Below are positions 1-8,483 of a DNA stretch of 64,000 nt, in pieces. This DNA comes from Comamonas kerstersii (GTDB lineage Bacteria > Pseudomonadota > Gammaproteobacteria > Burkholderiales > Burkholderiaceae_C), in assembly GCF_008801935.1 (NCBI RefSeq), contig NZ_VZOT01000001.1, positions 310,001 through 374,000 of the forward strand, given 5' to 3'. A program made the translations under genes and the position numbers. The notes below the pieces were generated by a model. The model saw only the letters and a list, made by a program, of their open reading frames with translations. It did no database searches and had not been told where the DNA came from. Numbering within the stretch: the stretch's first letter is position 1; each line of letters begins with the position of its first letter.

Positions 1-66
1 CTGGACATCAACGAGTTCCGCGGTGAGCGCAAGGTGCAGTTTCTGGTCGAAGGTGCGCAAGCATAA
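1..66 (+). CDS. recJ: RecJ single-stranded-DNA exonuclease, C-terminal end (partial)
   Basis: Only the last 21 codons and the TAA stop are in the window. The tail reads LDINEFRGERKVQFLVEG, which resembles the end of the C-terminal domain of bacterial RecJ, the 5'-3' single-strand DNA exonuclease of recombination and mismatch repair. No catalytic DHH motif is visible because the rest of the gene lies upstream. The assignment rests on this short tail alone, so it is probable rather than certain. Confidence 0.6.
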   Translation: MDINEFRGERKVQFLVEGAQA

Positions 67-73
67 AAACAAG

Positions 74-149
74 AGCTGCCAGCGCTGACAAATCAAGCAT
101 TTCAGATAGTTTTCTATTTGAAGTGCTTGATACATCAGCGCAAGCAGCT
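74..149. repeat. 76-bp palindromic intergenic repeat, copy 1
   Basis: The element starts AGCTGCCAGCGCT and ends AGCGCAAGCAGCT. A second, inner inverted repeat (CAAGCATTTCAGATAG against CTATTTGAAGTGCTTG) surrounds a TTTT centre. It lies directly after the recJ stop. Six further copies of the same 76-bp length occur in this window. Confidence 0.85.
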
Positions 150-158
150 ATCAAAAAC

Positions 159-181
159 AAAGGCCTGCAATGCAGGCCTTT
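159..181. terminator. Bidirectional Rho-independent terminator between recJ and the chemoreceptor
   Basis: A perfect 10-bp stem (AAAGGCCTGC / GCAGGCCTTT) encloses a 3-nt loop. It is A-rich on one side and T-rich on the other, and it lies between the convergent ends of recJ and the chemoreceptor gene, so it could serve both. Confidence 0.7.
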
Positions 182-207
182 GCTGTATGCGCTATCTGAG
201 CACGTAC

Positions 208-2025
208 TCAGAAGCTTTCCCAGTCATCATCGGCAGCGGCCTTGGTGGAAGTTGCAGGTTTGGCTGCTGCGGGTGCGGCCAGGCTGGCTGCAGGCCTTGC
301 CTTGGCTGGTGTGGAAGCCGCCGACGCCACAGGTGAAGCAGCGACAGGCTTGCGCACTGGCTCAACCTTGTCCTTGGCAGGTTGAGGTGCAGGCACGGCC
401 GCAGGCGCGCTGCGCACGGCATTCACGGCCGCAGCTGCTGGGCTCACCGGATGCTGGTAGGACATGGACAGTCCGCCCGCATTCCCTACATTGAACACCG
501 CCACCACCTGCGCCAGGCGCTGGGCCTGCTCATTCATGGCCGTGGCAGCTGCCGAAGACTCTTCCACCAGCGCGGCGTTTTGCTGGGTCATCTGGTCCAG
601 ATTGCTCACCGCCTGATTGACCTGGGCAAAGCCATCGTGCTGCTCATGCACCGCAGCGCTGATCTCACCAATCAGATCGGTCACGCGGCGCACGCTCTCG
701 ACGATTTCCTGCATGCTCTTGCCCGCTTCTGCGACCTGGGACGAGCCTGCATCCACATTGGCCACGCTGGCCGTAATCAGGGACTTGATTTCCTTGGCCG
801 CCTCGGCACTGCGCTGCGCCAGCGCCCGCACCTCACCGGCCACCACGGCAAAGCCACGCCCCTGCTCGCCCGCACGTGCGGCTTCCACCGCGGCGTTCAG
901 CGCCAGGATGTTGGTCTGGAAGGCAATGCCATCGATCACGCTGATGATGTCGGCAATCTTGTGGCTGCTGCTGGTGATCTGCTGCATGCTGCTCACCACC
1001 TGCTGCACCACGCTGCCGCCGCGCTCCGCAGCCTGCACTGCTGTGCTGGCCAGCTGGTTGGCCTGGCGTGCCGTATCGGCAGACTGCGAGGCGCTCGCCG
1101 TCAGCTCTTCAATGCTGGATGCGGTTTCTTCCAGGTTGGCTGCGGTCTGCTCCGTGCGGCTGGACAGATCCTGATTACCCGTAGCAATCTGCGATGCTGC
1201 TGAGGAGACAGAGTCCACACCGTTGCGCACTTCCAGCACCACGCTGCGCAGGCGCTGGGTCATGGCGCTCAGGCTTTGCAGCAGTTTGCCCAGCTCATCC
1301 CTGCGGTCAGACTGCAGGCTGGCCGTCAGATCACCTGCAGCAATGGTCTCGGCCAGCTGCACGGCTTCGTCCAGCGGACGGGTGATCTGGCGAATCACAT
1401 AGAGGGACAGCAACACAGCCAGCACTGCCACCAGCAGCAGTGCGGCGCCGCCCACCAGCAAGGCGGAATTGCGCTTTTGCAGGCCCTGCTCAATCATGCG
1501 GTCACGCATGCGCTCCTGCAGGCGCACCAGATCGGTCTGCGCCTGGTTATAGGCCGCGACGGCAGGCATCATCTGCTGGTCGAGCAGTTCACGGGCCTGC
1601 TCGTAGCGATAGGCATTGCGCGCCTGCGCAATCTGCCCGTTCAGCTCCAGCACCTTGGCGCGCGCCTGTGCAATCTTGGCCAGTTGCTGCTGGCCTTCAG
1701 GGCTGGTCAGCGCCTGCTCCAGCTGTTTCTGGATGGCCGATGCCCCCTCTACGCCCTCACGGGTTTTGTTCTGGGCATAAGCGCTCAGGCTGCTCTCGGT
1801 GGTCATGGCGCCCATCACCACGTGAGCCACTGCATGGTCAGTAATGCCGCGCCACTGCTCGGCCAGCCGGATGCGCTGCTCATAGTCCTGCAGTTCAGCG
1901 CGCAAGTGCGTCTCTACCCCATTGATGTAGCGCAGCATGGCCCCCCCTGCGCACACGGCCAGCACCAGCACCCCCAGCATCAGCCCCCATATCTTTGTAG
2001 ATACCGACCAGTTCTTAAATTGCAT
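208..2025 (-). CDS. Methyl-accepting chemotaxis protein with C-terminal CheR/CheB-type tether
   Basis: This 605-residue transmembrane chemoreceptor has a first membrane helix at about residues 13-32, a periplasmic four-helix-type sensor domain to about 190, a second helix at about 190-212, a HAMP domain, and the MCP signalling hairpin with [20 protein letters not shown]. It would signal through CheA/CheW to the flagellar motor. The C-terminus, after an Ala/Pro/Lys linker, is DDDWESF, which resembles the NWETF-type pentapeptide that tethers CheR and CheB on high-abundance receptors. The start has a strong upstream GGGAGGGAG Shine-Dalgarno. The ligand cannot be read from sequence. No chemotaxis operon adjoins it. 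Confidence 0.93.
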   Translation of the reverse strand: MQFKNWSVSTKIWGLMLGVLVLAVCAGGAMLRYINGVETHLRAELQDYEQRIRLAEQWRGITDHAVAHVVMGAMTTESSLSAYAQNKTREGVEGASAIQKQLEQALTSPEGQQQLAKIAQARAKVLELNGQIAQARNAYRYEQARELLDQQMMPAVAAYNQAQTDLVRLQERMRDRMIEQGLQKRNSALLVGGAALLLVAVLAVLLSLYVIRQITRPLDEAVQLAETIAAGDLTASLQSDRRDELGKLLQSLSAMTQRLRSVVLEVRNGVDSVSSAASQIATGNQDLSSRTEQTAANLEETASSIEELTASASQSADTARQANQLASTAVQAAERGGSVVQQVVSSMQQITSSSHKIADIISVIDGIAFQTNILALNAAVEAARAGEQGRGFAVVAGEVRALAQRSAEAAKEIKSLITASVANVDAGSSQVAEAGKSMQEIVESVRRVTDLIGEISAAVHEQHDGFAQVNQAVSNLDQMTQQNAALVEESSAAATAMNEQAQRLAQVVAVFNVGNAGGLSMSYQHPVSPAAAAVNAVRSAPAAVPAPQPAKDKVEPVRKPVAASPVASAASTPAKARPAASLAAPAAAKPATSTKAAADDDWESF

Positions 2026-2194
2026 CTTCTCCCTCCCGATTTAATACTTTTCGCGTAAATTTGAAACATTTTGTGCAGGCATCAGAAAAACGCCTGATAC
2101 AAACATAGCAGCTTCAAGGGGATTTTGCGCAAAAGCAACTCCCGTCGAGAATCAGCACTTGCCTGTTGTTTTTAAACGGCAGCGCCGCTGACCT

Positions 2195-3067
2195 ATGCCC
2201 CATCCCATGCCTTCCTCCCTCCCCTTCCAGGCCGACCTGCATTGCCACTCCACCTATTCCGACGGCACCCTGTCTCCACAGGCACTGGCGCAGCGTGCCA
2301 GAGCGTGCGGCGTGACGCTGTGGGCACTGACCGACCATGACGAAATCAGCGGACTGCCCCTGGCCCATGCAGCCGCGCAGGAGCAGGGGCTGTCCTTTCT
2401 GACGGGCGTGGAAATTTCTGTCAGCTTTGCCAGCACCACCGTACACATCGTGGGTCTGGGTTTTGATCCGGACGATGCACAGCTGCGCGATGGCCTGCAC
2501 AGCGTGCGCCACAGCCGCGGTCCGCGCGCCAGAGAAATGGCGCAGCAGCTGGCGGTTGCGGGCATTTCTGGCGCTTACGAAGGGGCGCTTAAATACGTGG
2601 GCAATCCGGAGCTGATCTCGCGCACCCACTTTGCACGCTATCTGGTGGAAATCGGGGCCTGCCGCAGCACGCAGGAAGTGTTTCAGCGCTATCTGGTGCC
2701 AGGCAAACCTGGCTATGTGCCGCAACGCTGGGCATCGCTGGAAGACGCTGTGCGCTGGATCACCGATGCTCAGGGCGTGGCCGTGGTGGCCCACCCTGCG
2801 CGCTACCACTTCAGCCCCATGGAGGAGTACGCCTTTTTCTGCCGCTTCAAGGAGCTGGGCGGTCAGGCTGTGGAAGTGGTCTGCGGCAGCCACACACCGC
2901 ACGAATACGAACACTATGCGGATCTGGCCCAGGAGCTGAACCTGGCCATCTCACGCGGCAGTGACTTTCACAGCCCGCAAGAGTCCTCCATCGACCTTGG
3001 CGGCCTGCCACCTGACCCTGCACGGCTGACCGGCGTGTGGGAGCTGCTGCAGCACCGTATCTGCTAG
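2195..3067 (+). CDS. rnm: PHP-domain 3',5'-nucleoside bisphosphate phosphatase / 5'-3' RNase (RNase AM, YciV type)
   Basis: This 290-residue protein starts its PHP fold with DLHCHSTYSDGTLSP and continues with ALTDHDEISG, the His/Asp metal-ligand motifs of the PHP phosphoesterase family. GSDFH near the C-terminus supplies further ligands. Relatives hydrolyse pAp and trim 5' ends of RNA. It is followed by yciO, the same pairing (yciV-yciO) seen in enterobacteria, which supports the subfamily. Translation could start at codon 1 or at the Met four codons later (MPSSLPF). Confidence 0.88.
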   Translation: MPHPMPSSLPFQADLHCHSTYSDGTLSPQALAQRARACGVTLWALTDHDEISGLPLAHAAAQEQGLSFLTGVEISVSFASTTVHIVGLGFDPDDAQLRDGLHSVRHSRGPRAREMAQQLAVAGISGAYEGALKYVGNPELISRTHFARYLVEIGACRSTQEVFQRYLVPGKPGYVPQRWASLEDAVRWITDAQGVAVVAHPARYHFSPMEEYAFFCRFKELGGQAVEVVCGSHTPHEYEHYADLAQELNLAISRGSDFHSPQESSIDLGGLPPDPARLTGVWELLQHRIC

Positions 3068-3161
3068 GTTGCCCCCACATTTTGTGAGCATCTGACCTGC
3101 ATGCAGCAGCGCCAGAGACGGCGCACAATGCGCATACCGCGCACAAGATCAAGGAAGCACC

Positions 3162-3797
3162 ATGGCCCAGTACTTTGAAATCTATCCGGACAACCCGCAG
3201 CCACGCCTGCTCAAGCAGGCCGTCGCGCTGCTGCAAAAAGGCGGAGTCATTGCCCTGCCGACCGACTCCAGCTATGCCCTGGTCTGCCAGCTGGATGACA
3301 AGAATGCCGTGGAACGCCTGCGCCGCATTCGCCAGGTCAATGACAAGCACCACCTCACCCTGCTGTGCCGTGATCTGTCCGAACTGGCCAACTACGCCCT
3401 GGTCGATAACCAGCAGTACCGCCTCATGAAGCTGGGCACCCCCGGCCCCTACACCTTTATCCTGGATGCCACCAAGGAAGTACCACGCCGCGTGAGCCAC
3501 CCTTCGCGCAAGACCATTGGCCTGCGTGTACCGGACCGCAAAGGCACGCAGATGCTGCTGGAACTCATGGGGGCACCGCTGCTGGCCACCACGCTGATTC
3601 CTCCGGGCGAAGAGCTGCCCATGAACGACCCGGAAGCCATCCGCGAACGCTTTGAGCACGAGATCGACGCCATTGTCGATGCCGGTGCCTGCCCGCTGGA
3701 GCCCACGACGGTGATTGACCTCACGCCCATGCGTCTGGGCAACCCGCCCGTGTGTGTGCGTGAAGGCGCAGGCCCGCTGTCTGCAATTGGCCTGTAA
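3162..3797 (+). CDS. yciO: Sua5/YciO/YrdC-family protein, YciO type
   Basis: This 211-residue single-domain protein belongs to the Sua5/YciO/YrdC fold that makes threonylcarbamoyl-AMP for tRNA t6A37. The N-terminus (AQYFEIYPDNPQPRLL), the segment PTDSSYALVCQLDDKNA and the C-terminal PTTVIDLTPM closely match the E. coli YciO layout rather than TsaC. The KxR-type nucleotide-binding features look intact. YciO proteins may not be the main t6A enzyme of the cell, so the exact role is uncertain. It sits between rnm and the M50 protease gene on the same strand, probably in one transcription unit. Confidence 0.9.
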   Translation: MAQYFEIYPDNPQPRLLKQAVALLQKGGVIALPTDSSYALVCQLDDKNAVERLRRIRQVNDKHHLTLLCRDLSELANYALVDNQQYRLMKLGTPGPYTFILDATKEVPRRVSHPSRKTIGLRVPDRKGTQMLLELMGAPLLATTLIPPGEELPMNDPEAIRERFEHEIDAIVDAGACPLEPTTVIDLTPMRLGNPPVCVREGAGPLSAIGL

Positions 3798-3852
3798 AAC
3801 GGGCTGCAATGGCAAACCACCGCAAGCGGTGGATGTTTGAGACAATGACACC

Positions 3853-4515
3853 GTGAACGATCTGATACAAACCGTCCTTATCTACGCCCTTCCTGTGCTG
3901 TTTTCCATCACAGTGCACGAAGCTGCCCACGGCTATGCCGCGCGCTACTTTGGTGACTACACCGCCACCATGCTGGGCCGCGTCACGCTCAACCCCATCA
4001 AGCACATTGACCCCATCGGCACCATTCTGATGCCGCTGCTGCTGTACTTTTCGACCTCGGGTGCCTTCCTGTTTGGCTACGCCAAGCCCGTGCCCGTGAA
4101 CTTCAGCCATCTGCGCCGCCCCAAGCGCGACATGATCTGGGTCGCACTGGCGGGCCCTGCCTCCAACTTCGTGCAGGCCATTGCCTGGGCCTTGCTGCTG
4201 GTCGTGCTGGTTGCCACCAATGTGGAAGAGCGCTTTTTCATGGAAATGGCACGCGCCGGTGTGCTGGTGAACCTGGTGATGTGGGCCTTCAACCTGTTTC
4301 CGCTGCCGCCGCTGGACGGTGGCCGCATTCTGGTGGGGCTGCTGCCTACCAAGGCAGCCATCACCTTCTCGCGCATTGAGCCCTATGGCTTTTTCATCGT
4401 GCTGGCGCTGGTCCTGCTGGGCATTGTGGGCACGGTCTGGCTGCGCCCGCTGATGGACATTGGCTACAGCGTGATCAACACCCTCATCAGCCCCCTGCTG
4501 TCTGCGCTGCAGTAA
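3853..4515 (+). CDS. Site-2 protease family (M50) integral membrane metalloprotease
   Basis: This 220-residue polytopic membrane protein has the zinc motif HEAAH at residues 22-26 inside the first membrane helix, and the third-ligand motif LPPLDGGR near residue 156, in the usual M50 arrangement. There is no PDZ domain, so it belongs to the short Rip-like group rather than RseP. Translation starts at a GTG. The substrate is unknown. Proteins of this group commonly neighbour trpS or yciO in betaproteobacteria, as here. Confidence 0.9.
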   Translation: MNDLIQTVLIYALPVLFSITVHEAAHGYAARYFGDYTATMLGRVTLNPIKHIDPIGTILMPLLLYFSTSGAFLFGYAKPVPVNFSHLRRPKRDMIWVALAGPASNFVQAIAWALLLVVLVATNVEERFFMEMARAGVLVNLVMWAFNLFPLPPLDGGRILVGLLPTKAAITFSRIEPYGFFIVLALVLLGIVGTVWLRPLMDIGYSVINTLISPLLSALQ

Positions 4516-4538
4516 ACACACAAAGCTTTGACTGATTC

Positions 4539-4565
4539 AGGCTGCCTGCGTGCAGCCTCTTTTGA
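4539..4565 (+). terminator. Probable terminator between the M50 protease gene and trpS
   Basis: The stem AGGCTGC / GCAGCCT with loop CTGCGT is followed by CTCTTTT. It lies 24 bases after the protease stop and just upstream of trpS. It could also act as a leader attenuator. Confidence 0.45.
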
Positions 4566-4581
4566 TAACTTGGTTTGAGAT

Positions 4582-5892
4582 ATGAGCACCACCCGTTTTC
4601 TGACTGGCATTACGCCCTCCGGCACACCTCACCTGGGCAATTACGCAGGCGCCATTCGCCCTGCCGTGGCCGCCAGTCGCACCCCCGGCATGGAAAGTTT
4701 TTATTTCCTGGCCGACTACCACGCCCTGATCAAGTGCCAGGACCCTGCCCGTGTGCACCGCTCCACGCTGGAAATTGCCGCCAGCTGGCTGGCCTGTGGT
4801 CTGGACCCCGAGCATGTGGTGTTCTACCGCCAGTCGGATGTGCCCGAGATTCCCGAGCTGAACTGGTTCCTCTCCTGCGTGACCGGCAAGGGCCTGCTCA
4901 ACCGTGCCCACGCCTACAAGGCGTCGCAGGACAAGAATGCCGAAGCAGGCAAGGAACTGGACGACGGTGTGACCGCTGGCCTGTTCATGTACCCCGTGCT
5001 GATGGCCGCTGACATCTTGATGTTCAACGCGCACAAAGTGCCTGTGGGGCGCGATCAGATCCAGCACATCGAAATGGCGCGCGACATTGCCTCCAGCTTC
5101 AACCACCTGTATGGCGAGCACTTTGTGCTGCCCGAGGCTGCTATTGAAGAAAACGTAGCCACGCTGCCAGGTCTGGACGGCCGCAAGATGAGCAAGAGCT
5201 ACGACAACACGATTCCGCTGTTTGCTCCCCGCAATGAACTGAAAAAGCTCATCAACAGCATCGTGACGGACTCGCGCGCCCCCGGGGAGCCCAAGGACAC
5301 CGAAGGCTCTGCCCTGTTCCAGCTGTACCAGGCCTTTGCCACCGCCGAGGAAACCGAAGCCATGCGCAAGGCCTTTGCCGAAGGCATTGCCTGGGGTGAT
5401 GCGAAAAACATGCTGTTCGAGCGCATCGATGCCGAAATCGCACCCAAGCGCGCCATCTATGAAGACCTGATGGCCCATCCCGAGAAGGTGGAAGCCGCTT
5501 TGCAGATCGGTGCCGAACGTGCCCGTGCGCTCAGCCGCCCCTTCATCACCAAGCTGCGCGCCGCCGTGGGCCTGCGCAGCCTGGCCAGCCAGGACGGTCA
5601 TGCCAAGAAGGCCAAGGCCGCCAAGGTGGCACTGCCCAGCTTCAAGCAGTACCGCGAAGCCGATGGCAAGTTCTACTTCAAGTTCATGGCTGCCGACGGA
5701 AGCCTGCTGCTGCAAAGCACAGGGTTTGAGCAACCCAAACAGGCCGGCCAGAGCATTGCGCAACTGCAGCAGCAGGGTGCCGATGCACTGCGTGCCCTGC
5801 AGGCCTGCGTCCAGCTGGGCGAAGGTGTTTCGGATACCGATGTACTGCAGGCGCTGCAGACACTGCAGGAAGCAGCAAACAATAAAGGCTGA
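4582..5892 (+). CDS. trpS: Tryptophanyl-tRNA synthetase, long form
   Basis: This class I synthetase charges tRNA-Trp. The HIGH-equivalent HLGN begins at residue 17 within TPSGTPHLGNYAGA, and the KMSKS loop is present as GRKMSKSYDN near residue 200. At 436 residues it is about 100 longer than E. coli TrpS. The extra C-terminal segment begins around LPSFKQYREADGKFYFKF and is typical of the longer form found in Burkholderiales-type bacteria. A hairpin precedes the gene, so it may have its own promoter. Confidence 0.95.
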   Translation: MSTTRFLTGITPSGTPHLGNYAGAIRPAVAASRTPGMESFYFLADYHALIKCQDPARVHRSTLEIAASWLACGLDPEHVVFYRQSDVPEIPELNWFLSCVTGKGLLNRAHAYKASQDKNAEAGKELDDGVTAGLFMYPVLMAADILMFNAHKVPVGRDQIQHIEMARDIASSFNHLYGEHFVLPEAAIEENVATLPGLDGRKMSKSYDNTIPLFAPRNELKKLINSIVTDSRAPGEPKDTEGSALFQLYQAFATAEETEAMRKAFAEGIAWGDAKNMLFERIDAEIAPKRAIYEDLMAHPEKVEAALQIGAERARALSRPFITKLRAAVGLRSLASQDGHAKKAKAAKVALPSFKQYREADGKFYFKFMAADGSLLLQSTGFEQPKQAGQSIAQLQQQGADALRALQACVQLGEGVSDTDVLQALQTLQEAANNKG

Positions 5893-5928
5893 CACAGACT
5901 GATTGCAAAAAAAGGGGGAGGTGCCGCT

Positions 5929-6615
5929 ATGCGCATTGCCGTTTTGGATGACGATCCCGCACAGCTGGCCATGATTGAGCGCGTGGCCCAGGAGATGGGC
6001 CACAGTTGCGCGCTGTTTTCAGAAGGTCAGGCGCTGATGCTGGCGCTGCGCCGCGACACGTTTGACCTGCTGGTCGTCGACTGGGAACTGCCCGACACCA
6101 GCGGCCCTGAGGTGGTGCGCTGGGCGCGGCAGCATCTGGAGTCCCAGCTGCCGATTCTGTTCATCACCCACCGCAGCGAAGAACGCGATGTGGTGGAGGG
6201 GCTGCAGAGCGGGGCGGATGACTTCATGATCAAGCCGCTGCGTGTGGCCGAGCTGCAGGCACGCATTCAGGCCCTGCTGCGCCGCGCCTATCCGTTTCCC
6301 AGCGACGATGTACAGCACTTCGGCCCCTATATCTTTACGCGCTCACAGCTGACGGTCAGCTTTCAGGACAAGCATGTGGCGCTGACGCACCGCGAGTTCG
6401 CCCTGGCCCTGCTGCTGTTCCAGAACGCAGGCCGCCTGCTGTCACGCGACTATCTGCGTGAGGCGGTCTGGGGCCAGAACGCCGAAGTGCTGTCGCGTTC
6501 GCTGGACACCCATGTGTCCCGCCTGCGGCAAGTCCTGCAACTGCGGCCCGGCAATGCGTATTCCATTGCTGCGGTCTACGGTCTGGGCTACCGCCTGGAC
6601 AGCCACCTCAGCTAA
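5929..6615 (+). CDS. OmpR/PhoB-family response regulator of the FecR/CHASE2 unit
   Basis: This 228-residue regulator has a receiver domain (acidic cluster DDD at residues 7-9, phospho-acceptor Asp51 in LLVVDWELPD, lysine in MIKPLR) followed by a winged-helix DNA-binding domain that ends with YSIAAVYGLGYRLDSH. A very strong AAGGGGGAGG ribosome-binding site precedes the ATG. It is 27 bp upstream of the LysM/FecR gene and two genes upstream of a CHASE2 histidine kinase, its likely partner. The target promoters are unknown. Confidence 0.9.
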   Translation: MRIAVLDDDPAQLAMIERVAQEMGHSCALFSEGQALMLALRRDTFDLLVVDWELPDTSGPEVVRWARQHLESQLPILFITHRSEERDVVEGLQSGADDFMIKPLRVAELQARIQALLRRAYPFPSDDVQHFGPYIFTRSQLTVSFQDKHVALTHREFALALLLFQNAGRLLSRDYLREAVWGQNAEVLSRSLDTHVSRLRQVLQLRPGNAYSIAAVYGLGYRLDSHLS

Positions 6616-6642
6616 ACAGCCACCACACTTTCCGCCGTCACC

Positions 6643-8379
6643 ATGCTCCCTCGCACTGCCTTCTGCATTTCCGCATCGTCCTGCGCCGTGGCCCTGTGCA
6701 GCACCCTGGTGCTGCTGCCTGCTGCTGCGCAGCAGACGTCGCAACCGCAGCAGGTCATTGCCCACCGCATCGTGACTGGCGACACGCTGACCCAGATTGC
6801 CCAGCGCTATCTGGGCGATGCCACGCTCTGGCAGGCCCTGCAAAGCCACAACAAGGTGGGCAGCCCTTACCGCCTGCAGCCCGGCTCCATGCTGGAAGTG
6901 CCCATGTGGCTGATGCGCAAGGCTACGGCTTCGGTGGACTTTGTGCAGGGCAATGCCCAGCTGCGCAACCGCAGCACCACAGCCGCCGTGCCTGTGCAGC
7001 CTGGCATGCCGCTTGAGGAAGGTGACCAGCTGCAGCTCTCGCCCGATGCATTCGTCACCGTCAAGCTGGCCGACGGCAGCCTGATTCAGGTGCGCGCGGC
7101 TTCCTCCGTGCAGCTGAACCAGCTGCGCCGCCGTGGCCGTGCGGGCAGCCTGCAGTCCGTCCTCGAACTGCAGCAAGGCGGTGTAGATATACAGGTGCCC
7201 GGCAAGCCGGATGCCCAGCGCCATCTGGACATACGCACGCCCGTTGCTGCCACCAGTGTGCGCGGCACCCGCTTTGACGTGCAGCTGCAGCCCGACGGCA
7301 GCACCACAGCCGCTGTACTGCAGGGCCAGGTGGCCATGCAGTCGCTGACCGGCGCTCAGTCCGCCGTGCAGACGCTCCCCCCTCACTTTGGCATGGCCGT
7401 GGCGGCCAATGGCCAGCCCGGCCCTGTCACGGCACTGCTGCCCGCGCCCAGTGCACAGTCCCTGCCCAGCCTGTATGAAGACGCGCAGTGGCTGGACATT
7501 CCCCTGCCTGCCATGCCACAGGCACAGGGCTGGCTGGTGAGCATCAGCAGCGATGCGCAGGGCCACAAGGTGCTGCGCAATGCCCAGGTGCAGGGCCAGC
7601 AGGCACGCTTTGCCGCCCTGCCTGATGGCGGCTACTACCTGCATGTACGGGCGCTGGACCCGTACGGCATCAGCGGTCTGCCGCGCACGCTGCCGATCCG
7701 CGTCAAAGCCCACCCCGTGCCACCGCTGGTGCAAACGCCTGCCCCCGGAGCCACGCTGGCCCTGGGTGAAGCCCAGCTGCTGTGCACCCCCGTGGATGGC
7801 GCTGACAGCTACCGCCACCAGATCATTGCCCTGCCTGCAGCAGATGCAGACATTGCCACCAGTGCGTTTGCACAGCCTGCTCTGCAAAGCAGCAGCCCTG
7901 CGCAGGACTGCCGCATCGACCTGCAAAACCTGCCCGCTGGTGACTACGCATGGCGCGCTGCCAGTGTGCGCAGCATGGCCGGGCAGCCCGACCGCGGGCC
8001 ATTTGCCGATCCGCACCGCTTCCGCATTGCGCCCCGGCCAGCCACGCTCTCCGCAGCAAATATGCAGGAGCACACCGTCGCCGGCCTGAGCACCATCCAC
8101 TGGCCCGGCGAGCCTGGTCAGCGCTACCGCCTGCAGGCCTTTGCCACGCCCGATGGCACAGCACCAGCACTGGATACACTGCTCGACAGCCCACGCTGGG
8201 CGGCCGCAGGCCTACCTGCAGGCACCTGGCATGTGCGCATTCAGGTGCAGGACCCATCGGGGCTGAACAGCGCCTTCTCGCCACCACGCAGCGTGCAGGT
8301 GCGCGATCTGCTGCTCGATGGCACGGGCCAGCCCGTGCAGTCCGGCACAGGCCTGGGTATTGAACGCTGGGACAGATAA
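6643..8379 (+). CDS. Secreted LysM- and FecR-domain protein
   Basis: This 578-residue exported protein has a signal peptide of about 28 residues ending near LLPAAAQ, then a LysM domain (HRIVTGDTLTQIAQRYLGD, residues about 42-90) expected to bind peptidoglycan. A FecR-like beta domain follows at about residues 110-260, including the signature VAATSVRGTRFDV. The C-terminal half holds repeated Ig/fibronectin-like beta modules. The gene lies between a response regulator and a CHASE2 histidine kinase, suggesting it is an envelope-side sensor or accessory of that pair. There are no membrane helices beyond the signal peptide. The function is inferred from context. Confidence 0.85.
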   Translation: MLPRTAFCISASSCAVALCSTLVLLPAAAQQTSQPQQVIAHRIVTGDTLTQIAQRYLGDATLWQALQSHNKVGSPYRLQPGSMLEVPMWLMRKATASVDFVQGNAQLRNRSTTAAVPVQPGMPLEEGDQLQLSPDAFVTVKLADGSLIQVRAASSVQLNQLRRRGRAGSLQSVLELQQGGVDIQVPGKPDAQRHLDIRTPVAATSVRGTRFDVQLQPDGSTTAAVLQGQVAMQSLTGAQSAVQTLPPHFGMAVAANGQPGPVTALLPAPSAQSLPSLYEDAQWLDIPLPAMPQAQGWLVSISSDAQGHKVLRNAQVQGQQARFAALPDGGYYLHVRALDPYGISGLPRTLPIRVKAHPVPPLVQTPAPGATLALGEAQLLCTPVDGADSYRHQIIALPAADADIATSAFAQPALQSSSPAQDCRIDLQNLPAGDYAWRAASVRSMAGQPDRGPFADPHRFRIAPRPATLSAANMQEHTVAGLSTIHWPGEPGQRYRLQAFATPDGTAPALDTLLDSPRWAAAGLPAGTWHVRIQVQDPSGLNSAFSPPRSVQVRDLLLDGTGQPVQSGTGLGIERWDR

Positions 8380-8386
8380 AAAAGAG

Positions 8387-8462
8387 AGCTGCTAGCGCTT
8401 ATCCATCAAGGTTTTTCAATGCAATTAACTTTCAAATCATTGAAAGATAAGCGCAAGCAGCT
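8387..8462. repeat. 76-bp palindromic repeat, copy 2, inside the FecR/CHASE2 operon
   Basis: The element starts AGCTGCTAGCGCTTATC and ends GATAAGCGCAAGCAGCT, with an inner TTTCAAT/ATTGAAA-type pairing. It fills most of the 104-bp gap between the FecR-protein stop and the kinase start. As RNA it would fold into a long hairpin followed by a T-rich stretch and could lower kinase expression relative to the upstream genes. Confidence 0.85.
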
Positions 8463-8483
8463 CCTTTTTTTGATATTTTCCGC

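Noticed and set aside
6442-8100. 552-codon minus-strand frame opposite the LysM/FecR gene
   Set aside because: Composition is Gln/His/Gly-rich, typical of antisense translation, and no motif is seen. The plus strand carries LysM and FecR signatures.
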